Shown: positions 27,090 to 35,864 of the stretch, one piece after another
Layout of the letters: every line of letters begins with the position of its first letter
Position numbering within the stretch: the stretch's first letter is position 1
Notes under the pieces: model-generated
Told to the model about the DNA's origin: nothing
The model's database searches: none
The model's input: the letters and a program-made list of their open reading frames with translations, nothing else
Translations under genes and position numbers: made by a program
Assembly: GCF_012271785.1 (NCBI RefSeq)
Contig: NZ_JAAWVT010000001.1
Coordinates: forward strand, 496,001 to 560,000
Length of the DNA: 64,000 bases
From: Paeniglutamicibacter terrestris
GTDB lineage: Bacteria > Actinomycetota > Actinomycetes > Actinomycetales > Micrococcaceae
Reading direction: 5' to 3'

Positions 27090-28025
27090 ATGGCAAAGAA
27101 AACAGCCGCAATTGTCGGCTCCGGCAACATCGGCACCGACTTGATGTTCAAGATCATGCGCCGTTCCACCAACGTCGAGGTCAAGTACATGATCGGCGTG
27201 GACCCCAAGTCTGACGGACTGGCCCGCGCCGCACGCCTCGGAATCACCACCTCCGCCGAGGGCGTGGATTGGCTGCTGGCCCAGGATGAACTCCCCGACT
27301 TCGTCTTTGAATGCACCAGTGCCAAGGCCCACGAGGCCAACGCCCCGAAGTACAAGGCCGCCGGCATCCACGCCATCGACCTGACCCCCGCCGCCGTGGG
27401 TCCGTACCTGGCACCGGTCGTGAACCTGGAAACGCTCACCGACACCATGAACGTGAACATGATTACCTGCGCCGGCCAGGCCACCACCCCGATCGTTGCG
27501 GCTGTCTCCTCCGTCGTCGAGGTCGAATACGCCGAAATCGTCGCGTCCATCGCCTCGAAGTCAGCAGGCCCGGGCACCCGCGCCAACGTGGACGAGTTCA
27601 CCGAAACCACCGCCAAGGCCCTTGAGGTCGTGGGAGGCGCCAAGCGTGGCAAGGCCATCATCATCATCAACCCGGTGGAACCACCGATGATGATGCGCAA
27701 TACGATTTACTGCATGATCCCGGCCGAGGCCGCAGCACCGGGCGCCACCCAGGACAAGATCCGCACGGCCATCGATGCAGCAGCCGCCTCCATCCGCGAC
27801 TACGTCCCGGGGTACGCACTGCGCCTGGAGCCACAGTTTGATCAAGCCCGCGAAGACTGGGGCGGCTTCGGCCGCGTCGGCATCTGGGTGCAGGTGGCCG
27901 GTGCCGCCGACTACCTGCCCGAATATGCAGGCAACCTGGACATCATCACCGCAGCGGCCACCCGCACCGCGGATCTGCTCTCCGACAAAATCGACGCCGC
28001 GCGCACCACCGCGCTGGCCAACTAG
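27090..28025 (+). CDS. mhpF: Acetaldehyde dehydrogenase (acylating)
   Basis: A 311-residue MhpF-type enzyme. NAD-binding [20 protein letters not shown] at the N-terminus, [18 protein letters not shown], catalytic Cys in [17 protein letters not shown], and [18 protein letters not shown] are family signatures. It converts acetaldehyde to acetyl-CoA and channels it from the aldolase MhpE, encoded 20 bases downstream. AAGGAAGT precedes the ATG. Confidence 0.96.
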   Translation: MAKKTAAIVGSGNIGTDLMFKIMRRSTNVEVKYMIGVDPKSDGLARAARLGITTSAEGVDWLLAQDELPDFVFECTSAKAHEANAPKYKAAGIHAIDLTPAAVGPYLAPVVNLETLTDTMNVNMITCAGQATTPIVAAVSSVVEVEYAEIVASIASKSAGPGTRANVDEFTETTAKALEVVGGAKRGKAIIIINPVEPPMMMRNTIYCMIPAEAAAPGATQDKIRTAIDAAAASIRDYVPGYALRLEPQFDQAREDWGGFGRVGIWVQVAGAADYLPEYAGNLDIITAAATRTADLLSDKIDAARTTALAN

Positions 28026-28045
28026 TAAGAACGGGGAAGCACACC

Positions 28046-29074
28046 ATGACTGCACCCATGAACACCACCTTTGACATCCGTCTGACCGACACCACCCTGC
28101 GCGACGGCTCGCACGCCATGAGCCACAAGTTCACCGAAGAACATGTCCGCTCCGTCGTCCGCGCGCTGGATGACTCCCGCGTTGAGGTCATCGAGGTCAC
28201 CCACGGTGATGGCCTAGGCGGCTCCTCCTTCAACTACGGCTTCTCCAAAGTCCCGGAACTGGATTTGATCAAGGCAGCCGTTGACGAGGCCAAGGCCGCG
28301 AAGATCGCCGTGCTGATGCTCCCGGGCTTAGGCACCATCCACGATTTGAACCAGGCCTATGATGCCGGAGCATCCGTGGCCCGCATCGCCACCCACTGCA
28401 CCGAGGCCGATGTCTCCATCCAGCACTTCCAGCACGCCCGCAAGCTGGGCATGGAAACCGTTGGCTTCCTAATGCTCTCCCACCGGGTCTCCCCGGCGGA
28501 ACTGGCCGTCCAGGCACGCATCATGGCCGACGCCGGATGCCAGTGCGTCTACGTAGTCGACTCCGCCGGCGCCCTGATCCTTGACGATGTCTCGGATCGG
28601 GTCTCGGCTCTGGTCGCCGAGCTCGGTGACGACGCGCAGGTGGGCTTCCACGGCCACCAGAACATGAGCTTCGGCGTGGCCAACTCGGTGTTCGCCGTGC
28701 GTGCCGGTGCCAAGCAGATCGACGGCACCCTGATGGCGCTGGGCGCCGGTGCGGGCAACTCCCCCACCGAGGTCCTCGCCGCTGCGTTCGACCGCCTGGA
28801 TATCAAGACCGGCGTTGACATTCAGGGCGTCATGGCCGCGGCCGAGGACGTGGTGAAGCCGTTCATCACCCGCATGCCGGTCATGGACCGTGCCTCCATC
28901 ATGCAGGGCTACGCCGGGGTCTATTCCTCCTTCCTGATCCACGCCGAACGCGCGGCAGAGCGCTACGGTGTACCTGCCTACCGGATCCTCGAGGAAATCG
29001 GTAAGGCCGGATACGTTGGCGGCCAGGAAGACATGATCGTGGACGTCGCCGTGCAGCTGGCCGCAGCCCGCTAA
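28046..29074 (+). CDS. mhpE: 4-hydroxy-2-oxovalerate aldolase
   Basis: A 342-residue DRE-TIM family aldolase. [18 protein letters not shown] gives the D-R-E-type metal motif; [34 protein letters not shown] (metal His pair) and [21 protein letters not shown] complete the active site. It splits 4-hydroxy-2-oxovalerate into pyruvate and acetaldehyde and forms a complex with MhpF. A second in-frame ATG lies at 28058. It is the last gene of the operon. Confidence 0.96.
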   Translation: MTAPMNTTFDIRLTDTTLRDGSHAMSHKFTEEHVRSVVRALDDSRVEVIEVTHGDGLGGSSFNYGFSKVPELDLIKAAVDEAKAAKIAVLMLPGLGTIHDLNQAYDAGASVARIATHCTEADVSIQHFQHARKLGMETVGFLMLSHRVSPAELAVQARIMADAGCQCVYVVDSAGALILDDVSDRVSALVAELGDDAQVGFHGHQNMSFGVANSVFAVRAGAKQIDGTLMALGAGAGNSPTEVLAAAFDRLDIKTGVDIQGVMAAAEDVVKPFITRMPVMDRASIMQGYAGVYSSFLIHAERAAERYGVPAYRILEEIGKAGYVGGQEDMIVDVAVQLAAAR

Positions 29075-29087
29075 ACGCACCCGACAC

Positions 29088-29145
29088 ACAGCTCCGCCCC
29101 GCGCATTGCCATCACTGGTGGCATCGCGCGGGGCGGAGCTGTTTT
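29088..29145 (+). terminator. Terminator after mhpE
   Basis: ACAGCTCCGCCCCGCGC and GCGCGGGGCGGAGCTGT form a perfect 17-bp stem, followed by TTTATT. The inner part can form a second small hairpin (TTGCCATCACTGGTGGCA). Confidence 0.85.
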
Positions 29146-29212
29146 ATTGCCCGGATGTTCTCCGGTGTTTTATCCTTCCTCCACGAGCTCGGGCTCATTC
29201 AGTGTCTTGGGG

Positions 29213-31471
29213 TTAGCTCACGGGGTCCAGGTGCGCGATCCCGGCCGCCGAAAGACGAATGACATTGGCCGTGGACAGGTCGTAGAACAGCCCGACCAGG
29301 CTCAGCGAACCGTCGGTGATGCGCTGCTTCAGGCGCGGGTGTCCGGCGAGAATCTCGAGCTGCACCGCCACGTTAACCAGCGCCAGCTGGTCGACCTCGC
29401 AATAGCCGGCCGCGGCGGCGTCCAGAAGCACCGGGTGATCGGTTGCCAGCGCCAACCGGCTCTCGCGCATCCCATCAAGCCACTGGTTGACGGGGCGTCC
29501 GTCGGTCCGCTCCGCGGCAGGATCGCTGGCCAGCAGTTCAACCATGGCCCCGCAATTCGAGTGTCCACAGACGGTGATGGTGCTGACGTTGAGCTTCTCG
29601 ACGGCGAATTCCAGAGCGGCCTCGAAGGACAGATCGTTTCCGGAGCGGTCCACCGAGTTGCCCACATTGCGTACGGTGAGCAGGTCCCCGGGGCCGCTGG
29701 AGGTGATGACGTTGGGGACAACTCGGGAATCAACACAGGTCAGGAACAAGGTGGTGGGATCCTGCCCCTGGGCCAACAGGTTCGTATCGTGGCGCATCAA
29801 TGCCGCGTTGCGCTGGTGGTAGTTTCGCACACCGCGTAGAACCGGCAGGGTCTCGGGAGTCGAGCCCTCGCTGGCTACCGCGGCATGCTGCCACCGCCTC
29901 CACGGAGCGAGTCCGCTGCTCAGTGCCGAGCGGGCGATCCCACGTTTGGGGGCGCCATCCGTGGCGTCGCCCAGCCGGATCGTCCCGTGGTCCTCGACGC
30001 TGACGGTGCCGCCGGTGGCCTCGTGCTGCGCGCGCCAGGCGTCAATGGATTCGAAGACCGACAGGTCAATGAAGTCAGCCTCGATGTTGATGGTGGCGTG
30101 GGCACCGGAGGGAATTGAATACAGGGTGCGATTCAGCCGCGGAAGGGTCAGGAAGCTGCAGGAGCCCTCGATGCCAACCCGCCATGCCGGACGACCGTCC
30201 CGGTCCGGACTCCGCTCGGCATGGATGGAGCTGCGCACCACTCGGAATAAGACCAGCGCCATGGCCAGCCCCAGTCCGACGAGCACTCCCTCCAAGAGGT
30301 TCGCAAAGACCACCAGCGTGAGCGTCACGGTGTAGATCAGGAAGTCGCCGGTGCGCAGCGCGGTCTTGATGTGCGCGAACTTCACCAATTGCACCCCGAT
30401 GATGACCAGCAAGCCTGCGAGTACTGACTGCGGGATCATCATGATCACCGGGGCCAGGAAAACGGAGAAGAGCAGGATCCATACGCCGTGCAGGATGGTC
30501 GAGGAGCGGGTGCGTGCGCCAGCCTCCACGTTCGTGGCGCTGCGGACGATCACGCCGGTGACGGGTAGGCCGCCCAGCATGCCGGAGGCGACATTGGCGG
30601 TGCCCTGACCGATGAGTTCACGGTTGAAGTTGGTGCGCGGGCCGGACTGCATCTTGTCAACGGCCACCGCGGAGAGCAGCGATTCGACGCTGGCTATCAG
30701 GGCCACCGTCACAACGCCGATCCCCACCGCGCCCCAGCCGCCCTCAGGTAGGACCGGCGCGCTCACGGCCTCTAGCAGTGAGCCGTCTAGCGCGATGCGT
30801 TCCACCGAGTCACCAAAGGCCAGGGAAAGGAGGGTCGCCAGGACAACGGCGGCGAGCTGGCCGGGGATCTGCTGTATACGCTGCGGGAGCTTTTTCCACA
30901 CGAGCAGGACGGCGATGACGCTCAGGCCCAAAATCAGTGCCTGCAGATTCAGCGCGGCGAGGCTCGCGGGGATGGAGACGATGTTGCCGAACGCATTGGC
31001 TCCGGGCGCGGAGCCCAGGACCACGTGGAGCTGCTGCAGCACGATGGTGATACCGATGCCCGCGAGCATGGCATGGACAACGACCGGAGAGATGGCAAGT
31101 GCTGCACGGCCGACCCGGCCGATGCCCAGCAAGATTTGGAGCAGACCTGCGGCCGCGGTGATCGCACAGGTGGCTTGCCAGCCGAACTGATCTATCAGCC
31201 CGGCAACGATGACCGTCAGGCCCGCGGCGGGGCCACTGACTTGAAGCGGCGATCCGCCGAGGCTGCCGGCGACGATGCCACCCACAGCAGCGGCGATGAG
31301 TCCGGCCAGGACCGGGGCTCCTGAGGCAACGGCGATACCTAGGGAAAGGGGAAGCGCCACGAGGAAGACGACGATCGAGGCGGGGACGTCGCGTCTCAGG
31401 TTTAATCGGGAAGGAAACGGAATTCGGCGGGTCGACGTGGCGGGCTGATTCTCTGGAGCACGTATTTCCAT
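29213..31471 (-). CDS. SulP-family anion transporter fused to beta-carbonic anhydrase
   Basis: A 752-residue fusion. The N-terminal about 400 residues have 10-12 helices with SulP features (ASGAPVLAGLIAAAVGGIVAGSLGGSPLQVSGPAAGLTV-type region), then a STAS-like segment (about 445-500). The C-terminal about 200 residues are a beta-carbonic anhydrase with zinc ligands in FLTCVDSRVVP and VCGHSNCGAM. Such fusions are thought to take up bicarbonate or related anions. It runs against the flanking mhp genes and separates mhpE from mhpA; a TATCGAA/TTCGATA palindrome lies upstream. Confidence 0.93.
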   Translation of the reverse strand: MEIRAPENQPATSTRRIPFPSRLNLRRDVPASIVVFLVALPLSLGIAVASGAPVLAGLIAAAVGGIVAGSLGGSPLQVSGPAAGLTVIVAGLIDQFGWQATCAITAAAGLLQILLGIGRVGRAALAISPVVVHAMLAGIGITIVLQQLHVVLGSAPGANAFGNIVSIPASLAALNLQALILGLSVIAVLLVWKKLPQRIQQIPGQLAAVVLATLLSLAFGDSVERIALDGSLLEAVSAPVLPEGGWGAVGIGVVTVALIASVESLLSAVAVDKMQSGPRTNFNRELIGQGTANVASGMLGGLPVTGVIVRSATNVEAGARTRSSTILHGVWILLFSVFLAPVIMMIPQSVLAGLLVIIGVQLVKFAHIKTALRTGDFLIYTVTLTLVVFANLLEGVLVGLGLAMALVLFRVVRSSIHAERSPDRDGRPAWRVGIEGSCSFLTLPRLNRTLYSIPSGAHATINIEADFIDLSVFESIDAWRAQHEATGGTVSVEDHGTIRLGDATDGAPKRGIARSALSSGLAPWRRWQHAAVASEGSTPETLPVLRGVRNYHQRNAALMRHDTNLLAQGQDPTTLFLTCVDSRVVPNVITSSGPGDLLTVRNVGNSVDRSGNDLSFEAALEFAVEKLNVSTITVCGHSNCGAMVELLASDPAAERTDGRPVNQWLDGMRESRLALATDHPVLLDAAAAGYCEVDQLALVNVAVQLEILAGHPRLKQRITDGSLSLVGLFYDLSTANVIRLSAAGIAHLDPVS

Positions 31472-31601
31472 AGCAGTCCTTCTGTCGGTGGTCGTGGTGG
31501 CACAGGGACAGTTCGGCGTCGCAGACGTCGGTCGAGGTGACGAGCCGGTGGTTGAACTAACCAGCGGCCGGTAAACTCTGCGACGATGACCTCAGCGTAG
31601 G

Positions 31602-31618
31602 TATCGAATATTTCGATA
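31602..31618. promoter_or_regulatory. TATCGAA-N3-TTCGATA palindrome upstream of the SulP-CA gene
   Basis: Perfect 7-base arms around TAT, 131 bases before the SulP-carbonic anhydrase start in otherwise gene-poor DNA. No regulator is assigned. Confidence 0.4.
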
Positions 31619-31639
31619 ATGTTTCATTGACCTGTGTAT

Positions 31640-32120
31640 ATGTGAAACTCGCTGTTGGACCAAGTCCTCTTTCCGCGCCGTAGCGAACCGGCCAGTGCAA
31701 GCACCTTCATCCGAACTAAGCTCTCCACGATGGCCTCGTCGAGACGCCGGCCGGTGCACCGATCGCGCCCATTAACATCGCGGCGCAGCTGGCCAATCCC
31801 CGCTCAGCGAACCGTTCACACAGCGAAGAAGCCACTATCAAGGCAGCGGGACCGGTCCCTCGGCTGCGGGTTGTCGCATCACCTCCGGCCTCACCCCCTA
31901 CCGCCCGCGCCAGACCCCCGCACACACACTCTTCGCTGTGGCACGCATAGGACAGAGTCCTCTCACAGACTCACCTCCTGGGCCACGCCGCGGCCGAATA
32001 TTCGGCCGTCACAATTCGAAACGTGGTCGCTCCACATGCATCCAGATCCATCGGAAAAACACTCACCAGGCTTGCAGCCGTCGCCCACGCCCAAAACCCC
32101 AACGACCCGCTGGCCTGCCT
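31640..32120. other. Gene-poor, apparently decayed DNA
   Basis: No convincing gene on either strand. One frame reads LVETPAGAPIAPINIAAQLA around 31735-31795 and looks protein-like but is not part of an intact frame. A perfect 18-bp palindrome, CGGCCGAATATTCGGCCG, lies at 31991-32008. The stretch leads into the broken dehydrogenase at 32121 and probably holds remnants of lost genes. Confidence 0.5.
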
Positions 32121-32398
32121 GGAGTGAATCTGGTGATAGAGACAGTGGGTGAGGCAACTTGGGCGCATTTGCTTCGCTGCCTGCGACCGGGCGGAACCAT
32201 CGTGATCGCCGGAACCACCCCCGGCACCGGCCCGGAGGAGGACATGGGCCGCATTTTCTACCAGCAGCTGCACGTCTTGGGGTCCACCGGATCCACCCGC
32301 CACGAAATGGTCGCGATGCTGCGCATGTTATCCATGAGGGCTTCGCTGCCTTGATGGCCGGCGAAACGAACGGCAAAATCGTCATTACCGTCGCCTGA
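32121..32398 (+). pseudogene. Remnant of a zinc-type alcohol dehydrogenase / MDR gene
   Basis: The first part encodes GVNLVIETVGEATWAHLLRC and LRPGGTIVIAGTTPGTGPEE, the cofactor-binding half of a medium-chain dehydrogenase, through HEMVAMLRML. The reading frame then shifts near 32330 to HEGFAALMAGETNGKIVITV with a TGA stop at 32398, the normal C-terminus of this family. About 20 residues expected between the two parts are missing, so an internal deletion with frameshift is inferred. The N-terminal half of the gene is absent. Confidence 0.75.
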
Positions 32399-32413
32399 GC
32401 GCGTCTCTGTGCC

Positions 32414-33133
32414 ATGATCAAGAACGTGAACGAGCCAACAATCGCGTCGACCCCAGTAGCCTCACGCACCTCCGGATCCCAAACCCTGGCCCGCGGCCTT
32501 GAGGTATTGCGTCTGGTGGCGAGCACCCCCGCCGGGGTGGGTATCAACGAGGTCGCCGAGCACGCGGGCATCCATCGCACCGGAGCCTACCGGTTACTGA
32601 ACACACTCTGCGATGCGCAGCTGCTGCACCGCGGGGCAGATGGCCGCTATCGCGGCGCCGCGGGTCTGCTTTCCCTTTCGGCCTCCGCCTACCATTCGCT
32701 GCTGGCCGCGGCCGAGCCGTTGTTGCGGCGCTACGCCGATGAGTTGGGCGCAACGCTCGCGTTGATCGTGCGCGAGGGCAACGAAGCCATCGCCTTGCGA
32801 GTCATGGCGCCAACCTCTGGCGTTTACCACGTCTCCTTTACCGAGGCGTCCCGGCACCCGTTGGGGTTGGGTGCCGCTGGGCATGCGGTACTGGCCAGCG
32901 AACCGGCACACCCCGGTGAGGATCCGCGGGTCAGCTCGGCCCGCACCAACGGTTACGCGCAGACCTTTGGCGAGGTGGAACCTGACATGCACGGCCTGGC
33001 CGTCCCGTTAAATCGCGACATCTGCCAGGTCTCCGCCTGCCTGAACTTGATTACCGTTCGCAGCGAACAGGCCACCTCGGCGATTGATGTCCTGCAGCGT
33101 GCTGCCCGGGAGCTGGAGTCGGCGCTGAGGTAA
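32414..33133 (+). CDS. IclR family transcriptional regulator, candidate mhp regulator
   Basis: A 239-residue IclR protein. Helix-turn-helix: LARGLEVLRLVASTPAGVGINEVAEHAGIHRTGAYRLLNTL. The ligand domain is shorter and more divergent than in the IclR at 22011, with LALIVREGNEAIALRVMAP and HPLGLGAAGHAVLASEP. It lies 131 bases upstream of mhpA on the same strand. E. coli MhpR is an IclR-type activator of mhp genes, so this protein is a good candidate to bind the palindromes at 20771, 25192 and 33144; that link is inferred. Confidence 0.88.
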   Translation: MIKNVNEPTIASTPVASRTSGSQTLARGLEVLRLVASTPAGVGINEVAEHAGIHRTGAYRLLNTLCDAQLLHRGADGRYRGAAGLLSLSASAYHSLLAAAEPLLRRYADELGATLALIVREGNEAIALRVMAPTSGVYHVSFTEASRHPLGLGAAGHAVLASEPAHPGEDPRVSSARTNGYAQTFGEVEPDMHGLAVPLNRDICQVSACLNLITVRSEQATSAIDVLQRAARELESALR

Positions 33134-33143
33134 TTCACCCTCG

Positions 33144-33162
33144 TGTGCCAAACAATGGCACA
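33144..33162. promoter_or_regulatory. mhp regulon palindrome, copy 2
   Basis: TGTGCCAAACAATGGCACA matches the 20771 site at 16 of 19 positions, with identical arms; here the arms extend to CTCGTGTGCCA / TGGCACACGAG (33140-33166). It is 121 bases before the mhpA ATG. The extended stem could also end the upstream IclR transcript. Confidence 0.6.
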
Positions 33163-33209
33163 CGAGCTTTGACCTGGGTCACAATAGCTGGTGAACTAGG
33201 TCAAAGACT

Positions 33210-33246
33210 TGTGCACATAACGCAGTATTTGTGCACTATTTGCACA
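33210..33246. promoter_or_regulatory. TGTGCA-type repeats close to the mhpA start
   Basis: TGTGCACA (33210-33217) and TGTGCA-CTATT-TGCACA (33230-33246) sit 19-55 bases before the mhpA ATG. The half sites resemble the TGCACTARTGCA motif near mhpC and the TetR gene. Position near the promoter suggests repression. Confidence 0.4.
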
Positions 33247-33264
33247 GATAAGGTGAATGTGGCT

Positions 33265-34989
33265 ATGAACAGCAATACGGACAGTGAAGTCCTCATCATC
33301 GGAGCCGGCCCCGCCGGACTGATGCTCGCAAACATCCTGGGCATGTATGGCCGCAGTGTCACGGTGCTCGAAGCTCGCGACGAGCTCATCGATTACCCGC
33401 GCGGCGTGGGCCTTGATGACGAGTCGCTGCGCACCATCCAGACCGTTGGTTTGGTTGATACCGTCCTGCCACACACCGCCCCGCAGCACATCATGCGCCT
33501 GGTTAACGGCTCGGGCAAGACCATCATGATCAACAACCCGCAGACCCAGGAATTCGGCTGGGACCGCAAGCACGCCTTCATCCAGCCAGAGGTCGACAAG
33601 GCGCTGTATGAAGGTCTGGCCCAGTACTCAAGCATCAACGTGCACTTCGGCCACCTGGTGGAAGACGTCATCGAGGACGCCTCCGGCGTCACCGCCATCG
33701 CCCGCATCACCAACGCCGACGGCACCGAATCCGAGGCTCGTTTTTCGGCGCAATATCTGGTGGGCTGCGAGGGCGGCAAGTCCCCGACCCGCAAGCGCAT
33801 GGGCGTGAGCTTTGAGGGTGACTCCCCCTCCACCCGCTGGCTGGTCGTTGATGTTGATAACGACCCGTTGGGCACCCCGAACGTCTTTCTGGGCGCCGAC
33901 CCCAAGCGCCCCTATGTCTCCATCGGCCTGCCCCACGCGGTCCGCCGCTGGGAGTTCATGCTGCACGACGGTGAGGACGAATCGGTAGTCACCTCGGAGG
34001 CTTGGGTCGCCGAGATGCTCAAGGACCACGTTCCTGACCCACATAATCTCTCCTACATCCGCCGCCGCGTCTTCACCCACCACGGTCGCGTGGCAGGTTC
34101 CTTCCGCAAGGGCCGCCAGCTGATTGCCGGGGATGCCGCGCACCTGATGCCGGTATGGATGGGCCAGGGCTGGAACTCGGGAATGCGCGACGCCACCAAC
34201 CTGGGCTGGAAGCTCACCAGCGTGCTGACCGGCACCGCCGATGAGGAAATCCTTGATACCTTCACCTCCGAGCGCAAGGACCACGCCAAGGCGATGGTCG
34301 ATTTGTCCATGACCCTGGGATCGGTCATCAAGCTCACCAACCCGTTTGCAGTAGCGGCCCGGGATGCCGCCTCCTCGGTACTCAACCTCTTCCCCTCGGC
34401 CAAGAGCTACTTCTCCGATATGCGCTTCAAGCCGATGCCGCGCTACACCTCCGGTGTTCTGGCCGATCCCACCACACAGACCTCGGGCAGCGCCGCGGCC
34501 AAGCTCACCAGCAAGTTGATTCCGGTACTCACTGCCAACAACAAGGTCTCCCCCGTTGGTGTGCAGTTCCCCCAGCCGCGAGTGAACTCGGTTCACGGCG
34601 AAAATCAGCGACTTGATGATGTCATTGGTAACTGGTGGACGGTGCTGGTCTGGGGCAATGACCCCAAGGATGTATTGCCCGCACACTCCATCAAGGCACT
34701 GGAGGCACTCGGCGCCAAGCTGGTGGCCATTGTTCCGGAAACCCAGCGAGCCTGGGCCACGGAACACATGGACAAGGATGTTTTGGTCCTTGGAGATCAC
34801 ACCGGCGCGTTCAAGAAGTGGTTCAACGAGCGCCCCACACAGATGATCTTCCTGCGCCCGGACCGCTTCGTGGCCGGGGCCTGCCTACACCAGCACGGTC
34901 CTGCCACGCTGGCGGCCATCCTCGACTCCATGGGTAGCGCAACCGACCATTCTCGGGCCAAGCCGCAGGACTCGGCCCTGGCATTGTAG
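33265..34989 (+). CDS. mhpA: 3-(3-hydroxyphenyl)propionate / 3-hydroxycinnamate hydroxylase
   Basis: A 574-residue flavin monooxygenase. FAD motifs: EVLIIGAGPAGLMLANILGMYG at the N-terminus, PRGVGLDDESLRTIQ, and the second FAD motif RKGRQLIAGDAAHLMPVWMGQGWNSGMRDATNLGWKL. These match MhpA (554 residues in E. coli), which hydroxylates 3-hydroxyphenylpropionate to the 2,3-dihydroxy form. ATG at 33265 is chosen; an in-frame start at 33145 would run across two operators. It is monocistronic, separated from mhpBDFE by the SulP-CA gene and decayed DNA. Confidence 0.92.
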   Translation: MNSNTDSEVLIIGAGPAGLMLANILGMYGRSVTVLEARDELIDYPRGVGLDDESLRTIQTVGLVDTVLPHTAPQHIMRLVNGSGKTIMINNPQTQEFGWDRKHAFIQPEVDKALYEGLAQYSSINVHFGHLVEDVIEDASGVTAIARITNADGTESEARFSAQYLVGCEGGKSPTRKRMGVSFEGDSPSTRWLVVDVDNDPLGTPNVFLGADPKRPYVSIGLPHAVRRWEFMLHDGEDESVVTSEAWVAEMLKDHVPDPHNLSYIRRRVFTHHGRVAGSFRKGRQLIAGDAAHLMPVWMGQGWNSGMRDATNLGWKLTSVLTGTADEEILDTFTSERKDHAKAMVDLSMTLGSVIKLTNPFAVAARDAASSVLNLFPSAKSYFSDMRFKPMPRYTSGVLADPTTQTSGSAAAKLTSKLIPVLTANNKVSPVGVQFPQPRVNSVHGENQRLDDVIGNWWTVLVWGNDPKDVLPAHSIKALEALGAKLVAIVPETQRAWATEHMDKDVLVLGDHTGAFKKWFNERPTQMIFLRPDRFVAGACLHQHGPATLAAILDSMGSATDHSRAKPQDSALAL

Positions 34990-35016
34990 TTTCGCCGCGC
35001 AAACAAACAACAACGA

Positions 35017-35064
35017 CAGGCACGGTCCCTGCACCCGGTCAAGCGGATGCACGGACCGTGCCTG
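35017..35064. terminator. Hairpin between mhpA and bioD
   Basis: CAGGCACGGTCC and GGACCGTGCCTG form a perfect 12-bp stem with further pairing of TGCA inside the loop. It lies between convergent genes and can serve both. Confidence 0.75.
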
Positions 35065-35099
35065 CTTGTACCCCGCATTGCCTGCCCTGCGTGCGGAAC

Positions 35100-35864
35100 C
35101 TACCCCGCTGCGCCTGGGCTGGTGGCAGCATGGGCAAGGGTCGGCCGGTCATCGAACACCGGGGCCAGTTTCCGGCCTGCCGCGTGCAGGATCCGCTGTG
35201 TCGTTTCCTGCTCCGCCGCCGCGACGGCTGCCGCCGGAGGTCCGGGCACCCAGGTCCACCGGTTCCGCTCCGCCAGCTCGCGCAGGTTGGCCCGGTTCCG
35301 CTTGTGAAGGGCGGTGGGCTCGGCCGGGAAGCCTCCGAGCACCAATACGCCGTCGGCAAAGCCACGTGAGACCGCTGCTTCCAGGGTCAGCGCCGTGTGG
35401 TTCAACGTGCCCAGATCCGGACGGGTGACCACCACCAAACGCGCACCAAGCGCGCTGGCCATCTCGGCAATGGTTTCCCCCGCAAGCGTCAGCGACACCA
35501 ACAGGCCGCCAGCACCCTCGACGATGACGACCCCGTGCTCCAGAGCAAGTTCCCGCACGCGCCGCACGTGGTCCGCCATGGTGGGCAATGACTCGGCTGC
35601 GGCAAAACCACCTGCATGCAGGGCGGCGTCCACCGGCGCCATGGGATCGGCCAGCCGTGCGCCTTCCTCCAGACTCAGTGCCGGCGGGTTGCCGAGCCAG
35701 TGACCGATCGAGTGCACATCCCCTCCGTGCCCTGGTTCCACACCGGTTTGGGTCGGTTTGTAGATGGCAACCCGCGCCCCGGTATCCAAGGCACAAGCCG
35801 CCAGGGCTGCAGTGACAACCGTCTTACCGACGTCGGTGTCGGTCCCGGTGACCACGATGATCAT
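35100..35864 (-). CDS. bioD: Dethiobiotin synthetase
   Basis: A 254-residue ATP-dependent carboxylase. P-loop GTDTDVGKTVVTAAL at the N-terminus, YKPTQTG, and VIVEGAGGLLVSL are diagnostic. It closes the ureido ring of dethiobiotin from 7,8-diaminopelargonate and CO2. ATG at 35864 is preferred over a longer start because it overlaps the P450 stop (ATGA) and the protein then begins MIIVVTGTDTD. It is the last gene of the biotin operon and ends near a hairpin. Confidence 0.95.
   Translation of the reverse strand: MIIVVTGTDTDVGKTVVTAALAACALDTGARVAIYKPTQTGVEPGHGGDVHSIGHWLGNPPALSLEEGARLADPMAPVDAALHAGGFAAAESLPTMADHVRRVRELALEHGVVIVEGAGGLLVSLTLAGETIAEMASALGARLVVVTRPDLGTLNHTALTLEAAVSRGFADGVLVLGGFPAEPTALHKRNRANLRELAERNRWTWVPGPPAAAVAAAEQETTQRILHAAGRKLAPVFDDRPTLAHAATSPGAAG

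Noticed and set aside
31655-32152. Open frame of 165 codons in the gene-poor region
   Set aside because: Translation is rich in Arg, Pro and Ser with no fold features, and it runs over the 18-bp palindrome and into the dehydrogenase remnant in a different frame.
33628-34800. Long open frame (390 codons) on the minus strand
   Set aside because: Antisense to mhpA, low-complexity G/H/V-rich translation typical of a shadow frame.
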